A stretch of DNA of 54,659 bases from an uncultured Bacteroidota bacterium (GTDB lineage: Bacteria > Bacteroidota > Bacteroidia > Bacteroidales > UBA12481): contig CAIXKO010000012.1 in assembly GCA_903919925.1 (NCBI GenBank), positions 1-54,659 on the forward strand. Reading direction: 5' to 3'. Under the pieces are notes generated by a model that ran no database searches, was not told the DNA's origin, and saw only the letters and a program-made list of their open reading frames with translations. Both the position numbers and the translations under genes were made by a program. Shown here piece after piece: positions 43,676-53,048 of the stretch (its first letter is position 1; each line of letters opens with the position of its first letter).

Positions 43676-44122
43676 TTAAAATGGTAAATCATCACCTGTC
43701 GTAGGATTATCCAGCTCTTCTGGAGGATGTGTAGGCATCGGCTCAGGTTGGGAAAGTCCGGAAGAGTGATAAGTTTGTTGCGGTGAATTATCCTCCTTTT
43801 TGCCCAAAAAACGAATATTATCTGCAACGATCTCACTAATATACCGTTTGGCACCATCCTTATCATCATACTGTCGGTTGGTGATCTTTCCTTCCACATA
43901 AATTTGGTTGCCCTTACGGATATACTTTTCAGCAAGATCTGCCAATTGTCGCCAGGCAACAATATTATGCCACTCAGTGCTCTTAACCAGCTCTCCTGCC
44001 TTGTTTCTGTAGGTTTCGGAGGTGGCTAGAGTAAACCTTGCTACAGAAGCCCCCCCCTCCAAGTGCCGTACCTCAGGGTCTTTTCCAACATTTCCAATTA
44101 GAATTGCTTTATTTACAGACAT
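43676..44122 (-). CDS. ssb: single-stranded DNA-binding protein
   Basis: The 148-aa protein begins SVNKAILIGNVGKDPEVRHLEGGASVARFTLATSE, the OB-fold of bacterial SSB. It continues TEWHNIVAWRQLADLAEKYIRKGNQIYVEGKI and ends with the acidic partner-binding tip DDLPF. The ATG at 44122 replaces a longer frame that adds 15 non-conserved residues. It is the first gene of the ssb-gldE-gldD-GGGPS unit. In Flavobacterium the same cluster is preceded by mutY, which is absent here. Confidence 0.95.
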   Translation of the reverse strand: MSVNKAILIGNVGKDPEVRHLEGGASVARFTLATSETYRNKAGELVKSTEWHNIVAWRQLADLAEKYIRKGNQIYVEGKITNRQYDDKDGAKRYISEIVADNIRFLGKKEDNSPQQTYHSSGLSQPEPMPTHPPEELDNPTTGDDLPF

Positions 44123-44296
44123 TTGAATTAAAATTAATTGATGATTAAAAATACAAACTATTCTCACGTTTCAAAACTTAAAACATTGACTGACCGGCCG
44201 GATCATTATCACACCTATATAGATGCATGTTTTCGTTCCCAATGGAAAAAAAAGAAAAATATTTTTTCAATCGAAAGATTATTTCAGAAAAAGATA

Positions 44297-44304
44297 TATA
44301 TTTG
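44297..44304 (+). promoter_or_regulatory. Bacteroidota -7 promoter box for the HU gene
   Basis: TATATTTG matches TAnnTTTG, 42 nt before the HU ATG, in the 224-bp AT-rich gap between ssb and HU. Nothing else is evident in that gap. Confidence 0.5.
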
Positions 44305-44346
44305 CAGACCGATTGTAATTAGTTGATAATTAAAGTATTTATAGCG

Positions 44347-44640
44347 ATGACTAAAGCAGACATTGTAAACGAAATCAGCAAGAACACTGGTATAGAGAAA
44401 GTTGCTGTACAGAAGACGGTTGAAGCCTTTATGGGTACCGTAAAAACCTCGTTAGTAAATGGTAATAATGTATACCTGAGGGGATTTGGAAGTTTTATCG
44501 TTAAGAAAAGAGCCGAGAAAACTGCCCGGAATATCTCGAAGAATACAACGATTATCATTCCTCAGCACTTCATCCCGTCGTTCAAACCTGCGAAGACTTT
44601 CGTTGCGAAAGTAAAAGATCAAGTAAGAAAAAAGAAGTAG
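44347..44640 (+). CDS. HU-family DNA-binding protein
   Basis: The 97-aa histone-like protein has the HU/IHF fold: TKADIVNEISKNTGIEKVAV, the dimer helix EAFMGTVKTSLV and the beta-arm start VYLRGFGSFIVKKRAEKTARN, with PAKTFVAKVK near the end. The ATG at 44347 is preferred over the one at 44323, which would lengthen the protein beyond the family start. It heads a plus-strand group with a tiny basic ribosomal-type protein gene and then RNase G. Confidence 0.92.
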   Translation: MTKADIVNEISKNTGIEKVAVQKTVEAFMGTVKTSLVNGNNVYLRGFGSFIVKKRAEKTARNISKNTTIIIPQHFIPSFKPAKTFVAKVKDQVRKKK

Positions 44641-44667
44641 TACTGCAATTTAAAAATTGAATTTGAC

Positions 44668-44760
44668 ATGCCAAGCGGAAAAAAACGCAAAAGACATAAG
44701 ATGGCAACGCACAAGCGGAAAAAACGCCTGCGGAAAAATCGCCATAAGAAAAAGAAATAG
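44668..44760 (+). CDS. AURKAIP1/COX24-domain small basic protein (bS22/mS38-like)
   Basis: This 30-residue frame is below usual gene-finding cutoffs. It starts MPSGKKRKRHKMATHKRKK and ends RLRKNRHKKKK, so more than half of its residues are Lys or Arg. The pattern RHKMxxHKRKKRLRKxRHK matches the COX24/AURKAIP1 C-terminal domain shared by mitochondrial mS38 and the small bacterial ribosomal protein bS22 of mycobacteria. It is very likely a ribosome-bound peptide. It is 27 nt after the HU stop and is followed by a long hairpin, giving an HU-bS22-like transcript. Confidence 0.8.
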   Translation: MPSGKKRKRHKMATHKRKKRLRKNRHKKKK

Positions 44761-44780
44761 TCTTACGATAATTTTGCATA

Positions 44781-44823
44781 GCATAAACCTAAAGAGTTTC
44801 TCTTTAGGTTTATGCTGTTTATT
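44781..44823 (+). terminator. long perfect hairpin, probable terminator
   Basis: A perfect 16-bp stem GCATAAACCTAAAGAG / CTCTTTAGGTTTATGC (44781-44815, 3-nt TTT loop) lies 20 nt after the small basic protein gene. It is followed by TGTTTATT, a moderate T-rich tract. It may terminate the HU transcript or protect its 3' end. Confidence 0.7.
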
Positions 44824-44872
44824 GCACAGACATTTTCTCCATTTACTCTTCTCCCAAAAGATATAACGAGTT

Positions 44873-46423
44873 GTGAGTAATGAACTGATTATAGATGCCA
44901 GTACAAGCGAAATAGCAATTGCTCTCCTTGAAGAAAAAAAGCTGGTAGAACTCAATAAGGAAAAATCAAATATTCAATTTGCGGTAGGTGACATCTATCT
45001 TGGCAAGGTAAAGAAAATTATGCCAGGTTTAAATGCTGCTTTCGTAGATGTTGGGTATGAGAAAGATGCATTTTTGCATTATCTCGACCTTGGCCCACAG
45101 TTCCAATCTCTCAATAAATATCTGAATCTTGCTTTGAGCAGGAAAACCAAGCTTCCTATATTGGATAAGTTTAAAACTGATCCAGATATTGACAAGCATG
45201 GCAAGATTTCCAATTTGATGAAAGCCGGTCAGGAAATCCTCGTTCAAGTAGCAAAGGAACCAATCGCATCAAAAGGACCACGGTTGACCAGCGAAATTTC
45301 TTTGGCTGGCCGTAACTTGGTTCTCCTACCTTTTTCAGATAAAGTCTCAGTTTCTACAAAAATCAAATCTGAGGAGGAGCGCGACAGGCTAAAAAGACTG
45401 ATCCTGTCAATAAAGCCTAAAAATTATGGCGTAATTGTTAGAACTGTTGCCAAAGAGCGCAAAGTCGCCGTTCTGGACGCCGAACTAAAGTCTCTGGTTG
45501 AAAGGTGGGAGTCGATCTTTCAGGATATAAAGTCTGTGGAACCCCCTACCCTCGTTTTGGGAGAACTTAACCGCACCTCCGCAATTTTAAGGGATATTCT
45601 TAATCCTTCTTTCAACAGCATTTCTGTTAACGATCAAGCTCTTTTTCGGGAAATACGAGATTTTATCATTACGATAGCCCCGGAAAAACAAAAAATTGTA
45701 AAGTATTACTCAGGTAACACTCCGATTTTTGAACACTTTGGAATTGATAAACAAATAAAAACCCTGTTTGGGAAAACCGTTTCCTATAAAAGTGGAGCCT
45801 ATTTGATTATTGAACACACTGAAGCTCTACATGTTATTGACGTAAACAGTGGAAATCGTTCTCAATCTGCCAGTGACCAGGAAACAAATGCACTCGATGT
45901 AAACCTTTCAGCTGCTGATGAAATCGCCCGCCAACTCCGATTAAGAGACATGGGCGGAATCATTGTGGTTGATTTCATTGATATGGTGAAAGCCGAAAAC
46001 CGGCAAAAGGTTTTTGATCGGATGAAGGATGCAATGAAAGCCGACAGAGCCAAGCACCATATTCTTCCTGTTAGTAAATTTGGGTTGATACAGATTACCC
46101 GCCAGCGGGTCAGACCTGAAATGGATGTTCAGATTATGGAAACTTGTCCAACATGCAGCGGCACTGGCGAAGTCACTCCAAGCATTCTCGTACTCGATCA
46201 GGTATTAAACCAATTTCTCTATATTCTTGATAAATACCCGAAGCCGAACCTAACACTTAAGGCCCACCCATACCTGGCAGCTTACCTGATTCATGGATTT
46301 CCCTCAATCCGGTTAAAATGGTCGTACAAAAACCGTAACTGGCTCAAAATCATTTCTGATCCTAATCTAGGAATTCTAAATTATGAATTTCTTGATAAAA
46401 ATGGCGAGAAATTCGTTATCTAA
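44873..46423 (+). CDS. rng: ribonuclease E/G family protein (RNase G)
   Basis: The 516-aa endoribonuclease has an N-terminal S1 domain (VGDIYLGKVKKIMPGLNAAFVDVG). The DNase-I-like catalytic core carries metal-binding aspartates in HVIDVNSGNRS and GGIIVVDFIDM. A zinc-link CPTCSGTGEV is near residue 425. It lacks the long C-terminal degradosome scaffold of RNase E, so RNase G is the better name. It acts in rRNA maturation and mRNA turnover. The start is GTG. It lies 57 nt after the hairpin that ends the HU transcript and 23 nt before dsbD. Confidence 0.93.
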   Translation: MSNELIIDASTSEIAIALLEEKKLVELNKEKSNIQFAVGDIYLGKVKKIMPGLNAAFVDVGYEKDAFLHYLDLGPQFQSLNKYLNLALSRKTKLPILDKFKTDPDIDKHGKISNLMKAGQEILVQVAKEPIASKGPRLTSEISLAGRNLVLLPFSDKVSVSTKIKSEEERDRLKRLILSIKPKNYGVIVRTVAKERKVAVLDAELKSLVERWESIFQDIKSVEPPTLVLGELNRTSAILRDILNPSFNSISVNDQALFREIRDFIITIAPEKQKIVKYYSGNTPIFEHFGIDKQIKTLFGKTVSYKSGAYLIIEHTEALHVIDVNSGNRSQSASDQETNALDVNLSAADEIARQLRLRDMGGIIVVDFIDMVKAENRQKVFDRMKDAMKADRAKHHILPVSKFGLIQITRQRVRPEMDVQIMETCPTCSGTGEVTPSILVLDQVLNQFLYILDKYPKPNLTLKAHPYLAAYLIHGFPSIRLKWSYKNRNWLKIISDPNLGILNYEFLDKNGEKFVI

Positions 46424-46446
46424 ACAACCTTTTACTTTTTTAATTT

Positions 46447-48453
46447 ATGTCCAGCAAGAAGGAATTGCGCTATCTCTTGTTAACCTTTTGTATGTTAACG
46501 CTGTCTGTATGGTCAGGCAAGTCACAAATGGTAGATCCTGTAAATTGGACCTTTTCAGTAAAGCAGGTAAATGACAGTATCTTCGAATTGCATTTCAATG
46601 CTGCCATTGAACTACCTTGGCATATGTATAACCAGGTTGTTCAGAAAGACGGACCTGAGCCAACTGTATTTTCATTCGACCCTTCATCCGACTTTCAGCG
46701 AATCGATAGTGTAGCTGAGATTACAAAACCGCTAGAAGAGTTTGACAAGATGTTCAATTTGACGGTTCACTTTTTTTCTGTTGAAGCTGAATTCATGCAG
46801 AAAATTAAAATCGTTAAAAAAAAGCCAACTATTGTCAAAGGGACTATCGATTTTCAGATATGCGATGACAAGCAATGCTCTCTAGGATCCACTGATTTCT
46901 TATTCAATATTCCGAGTTCAACCCATTCAGGTAATGAAACGGTTGCTGCTGAAGCAGATCAAGGAGTAACCCAACCTATTACCGGGTCTACAAAGCACCT
47001 GTGGGGGCTTTTCTGGTTAGCTTTTGGCAGCGGTTTGATAGCTTTGCTCACTCCTTGCGTTTTTCCAATGATACCAATGACAGTATCTTTTTTTATGCAT
47101 GGTGAAAAATCTAGGCGCAAATCGTTGTTCGAGGCGATTTTCTTTGGTATTTCCATTGTCGCAATTTTTGCCATCATTGGAACTATCGTTGCAGTTACCT
47201 TTGGACCCGGTATAGCCAACTTCCTGAGTACCCATTGGATTCCCAATGTTCTGTTCTTTCTCATCTTTCTTTTTTTCGCCGCTTGGTTTTTTGGAATGTT
47301 TGAAATCAATTTGCCAAACTGGATAATTAGTAAATCGGACAAACGTGCGGATAGAGGCGGATTAAGTGGTCCATTCTTCATGGCTTTTACAACTGTATTG
47401 GTTTCGTTTTCCTGTACAGGTCCTATTGTTGGTACCGTTTTGGTTCAGTCAGCCGGAGGTCAAATACTACAACCAATAGTTGGAATGCTAGGTTTTGGAA
47501 TTGCATTTGCACTTCCGTTCACATTGTTTGCCATCTTCCCTTCCTGGTTAACATCATTACCAAAATCCGGTGGTTGGCTGAATTCAGTAAAAGTGCTATT
47601 AGGTTTTATTGAACTTGCTCTTGGACTGAAATTTCTGAGCATTGCTGATCAAACCTATCACTGGGGTATTCTTGATCGTGAAGTTTACCTGGCTTTCTGG
47701 ATCGTCATTTTTTCGTTAATGGGAATGTATCTTCTTGGCCGAATAAAATTCAAACACGATAGCGACATAACACACGTCGGAGTTCCTCGCCTTTTGCTTG
47801 CAATCGTTACCTTCACTTTTGTTGTTTACATGATCCCAGGTATGATCGGAGCACCATTAAAAGCTCTCGCCGGGTATTTACCTCCAGAAACCTCCAGCGA
47901 CTTCGATTTAAAACACCTGATACGTCAAAGTTCTCAAACGAGCAATATTAACTCATCCAACAATCTGGGAATCTGCGAGAAACCTGAATATTCTGATAGG
48001 CTGAAACTTCCTCACGATTTAAAGGGTTATTTTGATTTTGATCAGGCCCTGAACTGCGCAAAAGCACAAAATAAACCGGTTTTTGTTGACTTCACTGGGC
48101 ATGGTTGCGTTAATTGCCGCGAAATGGAACAGAGAGTATGGGTTGATCCCCGCGTTTTGCAAAGATTACAGGAAAATTTTGTGCTTGTCGCATTATATGT
48201 TGATGATAAGGTTATTAAACTACCTGAATCTGAATGGATCACATCAACTTATGATGGAAAGGTTAAAAAGACATTGGGAAAGAAATATCAGGATTTTCAA
48301 ATCACAAGATTTGGTCAGAATACACAACCACAATATGCATTACTTGATCCTAATGGCAAGTTATTAATTCCAACCCGATCATATGATCTTAATGTTGATG
48401 CCTTTATCGATTTCCTTGACAAAGGGGTAGCTGAATTTAACAAAAAGAAATAA
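46447..48453 (+). CDS. dsbD: thiol:disulfide interchange protein DsbD-like
   Basis: The 668-aa inner-membrane reductant conduit has a signal peptide (ending near SGKSQ) and a periplasmic N-terminal domain with a Cys pair (CDDKQC, near 140). A multi-pass DsbD/CcdA core follows, with redox cysteines in LTPCVFPMIP and SFSCTGPIVGT, and a C-terminal thioredoxin domain with FTGHGCVNCREME. It passes electrons from cytoplasmic thioredoxin to periplasmic proteins. The order signal-N domain-membrane core-Trx is the full DsbD layout. It follows rng by 23 nt and converges with the UbiD gene. Confidence 0.92.
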   Translation: MSSKKELRYLLLTFCMLTLSVWSGKSQMVDPVNWTFSVKQVNDSIFELHFNAAIELPWHMYNQVVQKDGPEPTVFSFDPSSDFQRIDSVAEITKPLEEFDKMFNLTVHFFSVEAEFMQKIKIVKKKPTIVKGTIDFQICDDKQCSLGSTDFLFNIPSSTHSGNETVAAEADQGVTQPITGSTKHLWGLFWLAFGSGLIALLTPCVFPMIPMTVSFFMHGEKSRRKSLFEAIFFGISIVAIFAIIGTIVAVTFGPGIANFLSTHWIPNVLFFLIFLFFAAWFFGMFEINLPNWIISKSDKRADRGGLSGPFFMAFTTVLVSFSCTGPIVGTVLVQSAGGQILQPIVGMLGFGIAFALPFTLFAIFPSWLTSLPKSGGWLNSVKVLLGFIELALGLKFLSIADQTYHWGILDREVYLAFWIVIFSLMGMYLLGRIKFKHDSDITHVGVPRLLLAIVTFTFVVYMIPGMIGAPLKALAGYLPPETSSDFDLKHLIRQSSQTSNINSSNNLGICEKPEYSDRLKLPHDLKGYFDFDQALNCAKAQNKPVFVDFTGHGCVNCREMEQRVWVDPRVLQRLQENFVLVALYVDDKVIKLPESEWITSTYDGKVKKTLGKKYQDFQITRFGQNTQPQYALLDPNGKLLIPTRSYDLNVDAFIDFLDKGVAEFNKKK

Positions 48454-48489
48454 CCAAAATGATTATTCTCTGATCACCTAACATTCACT

Positions 48490-48513
48490 TAGCTTCCTAG
48501 TTTCCTAGTTTCC
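48490..48513. repeat. three tandem 8-bp units across the ubiD stop codon
   Basis: TAGCTTCC-TAGTTTCC-TAGTTTCC occurs in tandem. The UbiD stop codon (minus strand TAG) lies in the middle unit boundary. The unit length is not a multiple of three, so a slippage event would change the C terminus. Confidence 0.6.
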
Positions 48514-50418
48514 CATTTTACCTGATCCTGCGGTTTTCCGAACCGCTCCTTCTTGGAAATAATTCAAGTATTTTGCAGAAGGTGATTCAATAAAATCACC
48601 ACAGTTATACTTCGACCACTTCAAATCAACAAGTTGTATAGTTTTCTGATCCATGATCGTTGGATTAGGCCATGGACGAGTAAACGAATCAAGCTCAAAG
48701 GTTTTTACAGTAGCGTCAACAAACAATGTTCCATTGAGTCTTCCTTTGGATGATGGGAAAACTTTTACATCAGTGTCAACTTCAACATTGCTGCCAGTCA
48801 GCCAAACAACTGCTCTGATATCCGTTAAGTCAACCCAATCATCAAAAATGATCCAGAATCGAATAGCGCTGAACGCGTCAAACAACCTGATTTCATCCTC
48901 AATGTCTTTCACCATCCCTGAATATGACTTTTTTAAAGATAATAATCCAATGCTGACCCCCTTTTGAACCCATTCAAGGTTCATTTGTACAATTTGCGGA
49001 TTTTGAGAACGAAAAGCTATAACAACTTGCTCATCAATAAAAACAGCTTCATTTTCTGTATTGAAAATTTCCGGCCCAGTTGCATCCAGTCCCATTTTTC
49101 CACCAAAGGCAGGCACTCTTGAGGAATGATCCAAAATATCTAACGGTCCTTTTGCCTTTTCTATATGCAAGGATGGGTCAACCCGATTGGATACATGCCG
49201 TGCAAGTGCTAAATAATCAGTTAATTCAGGACCACCGCTTGTAATCACGAGAAATTTGGAAAACATCATTTGGCCAGCACCCCATAAAGTGTGTAAGACT
49301 TTAATCCCTTGTCCGGGATAAGATGAAACGATTTTTGTCAAAACGATATTATGTGCAACTCCCTCAATAGGCAAATGAAAGTCCGTTAACTCTGGAACCA
49401 TGGCCATTTTAATCATCGGTTTAAATATCCGCTCGGTCGCCCAGGCAAACCAAGCATCTTCCTGGGGCGGTATACCAACAATTGTTGCTGGGAAAATGGC
49501 ATGGCGCTTATGAGTAATAGCAGTCAAATGAAAAATCGGGAATTGATCTTCAAGAGAATAAAATCCGGTATGATCACCAAAAGGTCCCTCCATTCTAAAG
49601 GAATCATTTGGATCAACATAACCTTCCAGGATGAAATCGCAATCTTCAGGCACCCAAATGTCTTGTGTAATACACTTAACCAGTGTAACAGGTTTATTGC
49701 GTATAAAGCCAGCTAGCAGGTACTCATCAATACCATCAGGAAGCGGAGCAGTTGCACAATAAGTATAAACTGGATCACCCCCAAGAGCAACCGCAACTGG
49801 CATCCTCTTTCCCAACCGCCGGTACTCATTTAAGTGTCTGGCTCCCGTTTTATGCATATGCCAGTGCATACCCGTTAAGGATGGTCCATAAACCTGCATT
49901 CTATACATACCCAGATTAGAGGAACCGGATAAAGGATCAACCGTATGAACCAAAGGCAATGTTAAAAAAGGTCCTCCGTCAAACGGCCAACAAGTTAGCA
50001 CAGGCAACGTCAATAAATCCGGATTTACACAAATGACTTCTTGAGAATCTCCCTTCCTATGTTTATGCTTTGGTAACCAACGCGAAATTTTACCTAATAT
50101 TGGTAACCTCCGCAAATTCGCTGAAAAGCCAAAATCGCCTCGTGTAATCATTTCTAGAAGCTTTTGAATTTCATCAGCAAGTTCCTCAGGTGAACGATTC
50201 CCAAATGCGATTTGTATTCTCTTTTCTGATCCAAGAGAATTTATCAAAATAGGATATTGGCTACCATTATCCTCAAACAAAAGCGCTTTCCCACCAGCTA
50301 TCTCCTTAGAAAATCGATCAGTAATTTCTGTAATTTCCAGATAGGGTGAAACGGTTTCTTTAATTCTGATCAATTCACCAGCCTGTTCGAGCTTATCAAT
50401 AAAAGATAATAGATTCAT
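48505..50418 (-). CDS. UbiD-family decarboxylase
   Basis: The 637-aa protein belongs to the UbiD family of prenylated-FMN-dependent (de)carboxylases. Conserved stretches include the N-terminal FIDKLEQAGELIRI, CWPFDGGPFLTLPLV, NLGMYRMQVYGPSLTGMHWHMHKTGARH, the EGPFGDHTGFYS segment and PEIFNTENEAVFIDEQ. Long Bacteroidota members are annotated as menaquinone biosynthesis decarboxylases, but substrate cannot be read from the sequence and no UbiX homologue is in the window. It lies downstream of the rplQ terminator and is convergent with dsbD. Confidence 0.88.
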   Translation of the reverse strand: MNLLSFIDKLEQAGELIRIKETVSPYLEITEITDRFSKEIAGGKALLFEDNGSQYPILINSLGSEKRIQIAFGNRSPEELADEIQKLLEMITRGDFGFSANLRRLPILGKISRWLPKHKHRKGDSQEVICVNPDLLTLPVLTCWPFDGGPFLTLPLVHTVDPLSGSSNLGMYRMQVYGPSLTGMHWHMHKTGARHLNEYRRLGKRMPVAVALGGDPVYTYCATAPLPDGIDEYLLAGFIRNKPVTLVKCITQDIWVPEDCDFILEGYVDPNDSFRMEGPFGDHTGFYSLEDQFPIFHLTAITHKRHAIFPATIVGIPPQEDAWFAWATERIFKPMIKMAMVPELTDFHLPIEGVAHNIVLTKIVSSYPGQGIKVLHTLWGAGQMMFSKFLVITSGGPELTDYLALARHVSNRVDPSLHIEKAKGPLDILDHSSRVPAFGGKMGLDATGPEIFNTENEAVFIDEQVVIAFRSQNPQIVQMNLEWVQKGVSIGLLSLKKSYSGMVKDIEDEIRLFDAFSAIRFWIIFDDWVDLTDIRAVVWLTGSNVEVDTDVKVFPSSKGRLNGTLFVDATVKTFELDSFTRPWPNPTIMDQKTIQLVDLKWSKYNCGDFIESPSAKYLNYFQEGAVRKTAGSGKMGN

Positions 50419-50444
50419 GTGCGACTACATTATTTTTACAAGAT

Positions 50445-50476
50445 AAAAAAACCCAGGTAATAATTACCTGGGTTTT
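50445..50476 (-). terminator. intrinsic terminator of the rpoA-rplQ transcript
   Basis: The arms AAAACCCAGGTAA (50448-50460) and TTACCTGGGTTTT (50464-50476) form a strong hairpin. On the minus strand it ends in a T-run, 25 nt past the rplQ stop. Confidence 0.88.
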
Positions 50477-50501
50477 ATCTTTAGTCAATATTTTTTAATG
50501 C

Positions 50502-50987
50502 TCAACTTTCTTTTGAGTCACTTATTGCCTTATCGTCACCAATTGCTTTTGTATCAGAAGGTTTGACAGTCTTCCTTGATCGTCTGGTTGCCTTAGCTTT
50601 AACATCAGTTTTTGACACCAACATATTTTCATTAAAATCAACCAATTCAATAATGCACATTTCAGCACTATCGCCAAGACGTGTTCCTGTTTTCAGTATC
50701 CGTGTATAACCTCCTGGCCTATCACCAATTTTCTGAACTACTTCACGAAAGAGTTCGGTAACTGCTTCCTTATCGCTTAGATAACTAAAAACAGTCCTGC
50801 GGGAATGTGTAGTATCTTCTTTAGCTTTTGTGATAAGTGGCTCAACATATTTCCTAAGTGCTTTTGCTTTGGCAACCGTTGTGCTAATCCTTTTATGCTT
50901 TATCAGAGAACTAGCCATATTACCCAACATTGCTTCCCGATGAGAACTCGTTCTCCCTAAATTATTTTGTTTATCTCCGTGTCTCAT
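50502..50987 (-). CDS. rplQ: 50S ribosomal protein L17
   Basis: The 161-aa bL17 begins [37 protein letters not shown], the hallmark N terminus. The core (about 1-118) is followed by a Lys/Ala/Ser-rich tail of about 40 residues ([16 protein letters not shown]), common in Bacteroidota. It is the last gene of the ribosomal cluster, 4 nt after rpoA, and is followed by a strong terminator. Confidence 0.96.
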   Translation of the reverse strand: MRHGDKQNNLGRTSSHREAMLGNMASSLIKHKRISTTVAKAKALRKYVEPLITKAKEDTTHSRRTVFSYLSDKEAVTELFREVVQKIGDRPGGYTRILKTGTRLGDSAEMCIIELVDFNENMLVSKTDVKAKATRRSRKTVKPSDTKAIGDDKAISDSKES

Positions 50988-50991
50988 TGTA

Positions 50992-51984
50992 CTATTCCTT
51001 ATCTAACTTGTATTTTGCTACATCCATTCCAAAGTTCAAATTCATTATCTTGAGTAAGTCTTCGAGTTCAGTGAGTGATTTCTTACCAAAATTCCGAAAC
51101 TTCAAGAGGTCATTTTTATTGTATGCCACTAAGTCTCCAAGGGTCTCAACATCAGCAGCTTTCAAACAATTCAAAGCACGAACCGAAAGATCCAAATCAG
51201 TCAATTTGGCTTTGAGTTGCTGTCTCATATGCAAAACTTCTTCATCAAACTCCTCACTATCCATTTTTTCGTCCGATTCCAAAGTAATCTTGTCGTCCGA
51301 AAAAAGCATAAAATGATGTATTAGAATTTTTGCAGCTTCCTTTAGTGCATCCTTAGGATTTATGGAGCCGTCAGTTCTGATTTCAAGGATAAGCTTTTCG
51401 TAGTCTGTTTTTTGCTCAACCCGGAAATTCTCCACCATGTATTTAACATTCTTAATAGGGGTAAATACAGAATCTAGAGCAATTATTCCGATCTCAGCAT
51501 CTTCCGCCTTATTCTCATCAGAAGGAACATACCCACGACCTTTGCTGATAGTTAATGTCATTTGAAACTTAACGGCAGGATCCATCCGACAAATAACCAA
51601 TTCGGGATTCAATATTCTAAACCCGCTTAAAAAGTTGTTCAGATCCCCCGCCTTCAGTTTCTCCTGTCCAGTTAAAGTAATCGTAACTCTTTCATCCTCA
51701 ACTCCCTCAATTTGCTGCTTAAAGCGAACTTGCTTCAAATTGAGGATAATCTCAGTTACGTCTTCCAGAACTCCCTTTATTGTCGAGAATTCGTGATCCA
51801 CTCCTTCAATTTTCACAGTTGTAATTGCGAAGCCTTCGAGTGAACTCAAAAGTATGCGGCGAAGGGAATTACCAATAGTAATCCCATAGCCCGGTTCAAG
51901 TGGCCGGAATTCGAACTTTCCAAAGCTGGAGTCCGATTCAAGCAGGATAACCTTATCAGGTTTCTGAAATGATAGAATGGCCAT
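50992..51984 (-). CDS. rpoA: DNA-directed RNA polymerase subunit alpha
   Basis: The 330-aa alpha subunit has the N-terminal assembly domain (residues about 1-230, with [20 protein letters not shown]) and the C-terminal domain (about 250-320, with [21 protein letters not shown] and [14 protein letters not shown]) that contacts upstream promoter DNA and activators. It is located between rpsD and rplQ, the standard alpha operon order. Confidence 0.97.
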   Translation of the reverse strand: MAILSFQKPDKVILLESDSSFGKFEFRPLEPGYGITIGNSLRRILLSSLEGFAITTVKIEGVDHEFSTIKGVLEDVTEIILNLKQVRFKQQIEGVEDERVTITLTGQEKLKAGDLNNFLSGFRILNPELVICRMDPAVKFQMTLTISKGRGYVPSDENKAEDAEIGIIALDSVFTPIKNVKYMVENFRVEQKTDYEKLILEIRTDGSINPKDALKEAAKILIHHFMLFSDDKITLESDEKMDSEEFDEEVLHMRQQLKAKLTDLDLSVRALNCLKAADVETLGDLVAYNKNDLLKFRNFGKKSLTELEDLLKIMNLNFGMDVAKYKLDKE

Positions 51985-52001
51985 TGATCAGGATTTAACG
52001 T

Positions 52002-52610
52002 TTACTTGGAATACAATTCAACTATAAGCTGTTCCTTAATGTTTTCTGGTATTTCCGTTCGTTCGGGAATATTCAGAAACTTTCCGGACATCATGGTATG
52101 GTCCCATTCAAGCCAAGAGTACCTTGAACGCGAGGCTGACGCCAGAGAATTCAAAATGACTTCGAGGGATTTTGCCTTTTCCCGTACTCCAATGACTTCA
52201 CCAGGCTTTACGAGATAAGAAGCAATGTCAACAACCTTCCCGTCAACAACAATATGACGATGATTAACTAGTTGCCGGGCAGCAGCACGTGTGTGAGCAA
52301 TCCCCAATCGGTAAACCACGTTATCCAATCGGGATTCAAGAAGCTGCAATAATACTTCTCCAGTAATACCTTTTGTTCTTTGCGCTTTATGAAACAGATT
52401 CGCAAATTGTTTCTCCAAAACACCATATGTATATTTTGCTTTCTGCTTTTCTTTCAGCTGAGTTCCATATTCTGAAAGTTTTCTTCTCCTTCTTGAAGGA
52501 CCATGAAATCCTGGCGGATAATTACGTTTATCAAAATACTTATCCGCTCCGTAAATCGGTTCCCCAAATTTCCTTGCGATTCTGGTCTTTGGTCCAGTAT
52601 ACTTAGCCAT
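52002..52610 (-). CDS. rpsD: 30S ribosomal protein S4
   Basis: The 202-aa uS4 protein has the N-terminal [18 protein letters not shown] segment and an S4 RNA-binding domain ([32 protein letters not shown]). There are no zinc-ligand cysteines at the N terminus, so it is the zinc-independent form. It lies between rpsK and rpoA. In enterobacteria S4 represses its operon translationally, and whether it does so here is unknown. Confidence 0.97.
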   Translation of the reverse strand: MAKYTGPKTRIARKFGEPIYGADKYFDKRNYPPGFHGPSRRRRKLSEYGTQLKEKQKAKYTYGVLEKQFANLFHKAQRTKGITGEVLLQLLESRLDNVVYRLGIAHTRAAARQLVNHRHIVVDGKVVDIASYLVKPGEVIGVREKAKSLEVILNSLASASRSRYSWLEWDHTMMSGKFLNIPERTEIPENIKEQLIVELYSK

Positions 52611-52645
52611 CTAAATCAAATTTATCGTTTGTTTATTCGAACTTC

Positions 52646-53038
52646 TTAAACTCTCCTCCGTTTTGGAGGACGGCAACCGTTATGTGGCAGAGGTGTAACG
52701 TCCACAATCTCGATAACTTCGATACCGCTATTATGAATCGTCCTTATTGCAGATTCCCGGCCATTGCCAGGTCCTTTTACAAAAACCTTTACTTTTCGCA
52801 AACCAAGGTCATACGCAACTTTCGAAGCATCCTGAGCTGCTATCTGAGCTGCATAAGGGGTATTTTTCTTTGATCCTCGAAATCCGTTTTTACCGCTCGA
52901 CGACCAAGATATCACCTGTCCCGAATTATTCGTCAGGGAAACAATAATGTTGTTAAATGAAGAATGGATATGTGCCTGCCCAAGTGCTTCAACCTGTACA
53001 ACCCGTTTCTTCGCTGCTTTAACTTTCTTCTTTGCCAT
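52646..53038 (-). CDS. rpsK: 30S ribosomal protein S11
   Basis: The 130-aa uS11 protein has the conserved core [44 protein letters not shown] and ends [16 protein letters not shown]. It lies 10 nt after rpsM in the conserved rpsM-rpsK-rpsD order. Confidence 0.97.
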   Translation of the reverse strand: MAKKKVKAAKKRVVQVEALGQAHIHSSFNNIIVSLTNNSGQVISWSSSGKNGFRGSKKNTPYAAQIAAQDASKVAYDLGLRKVKVFVKGPGNGRESAIRTIHNSGIEVIEIVDVTPLPHNGCRPPKRRRV

Positions 53039-53048
53039 AGTCTAACGG

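Noticed and set aside
44138..44326. Sixty-two-codon frame in the ssb/HU gap
   Set aside because: It crosses the HU promoter box, has no recognisable features and composition typical of non-coding AT-rich DNA.
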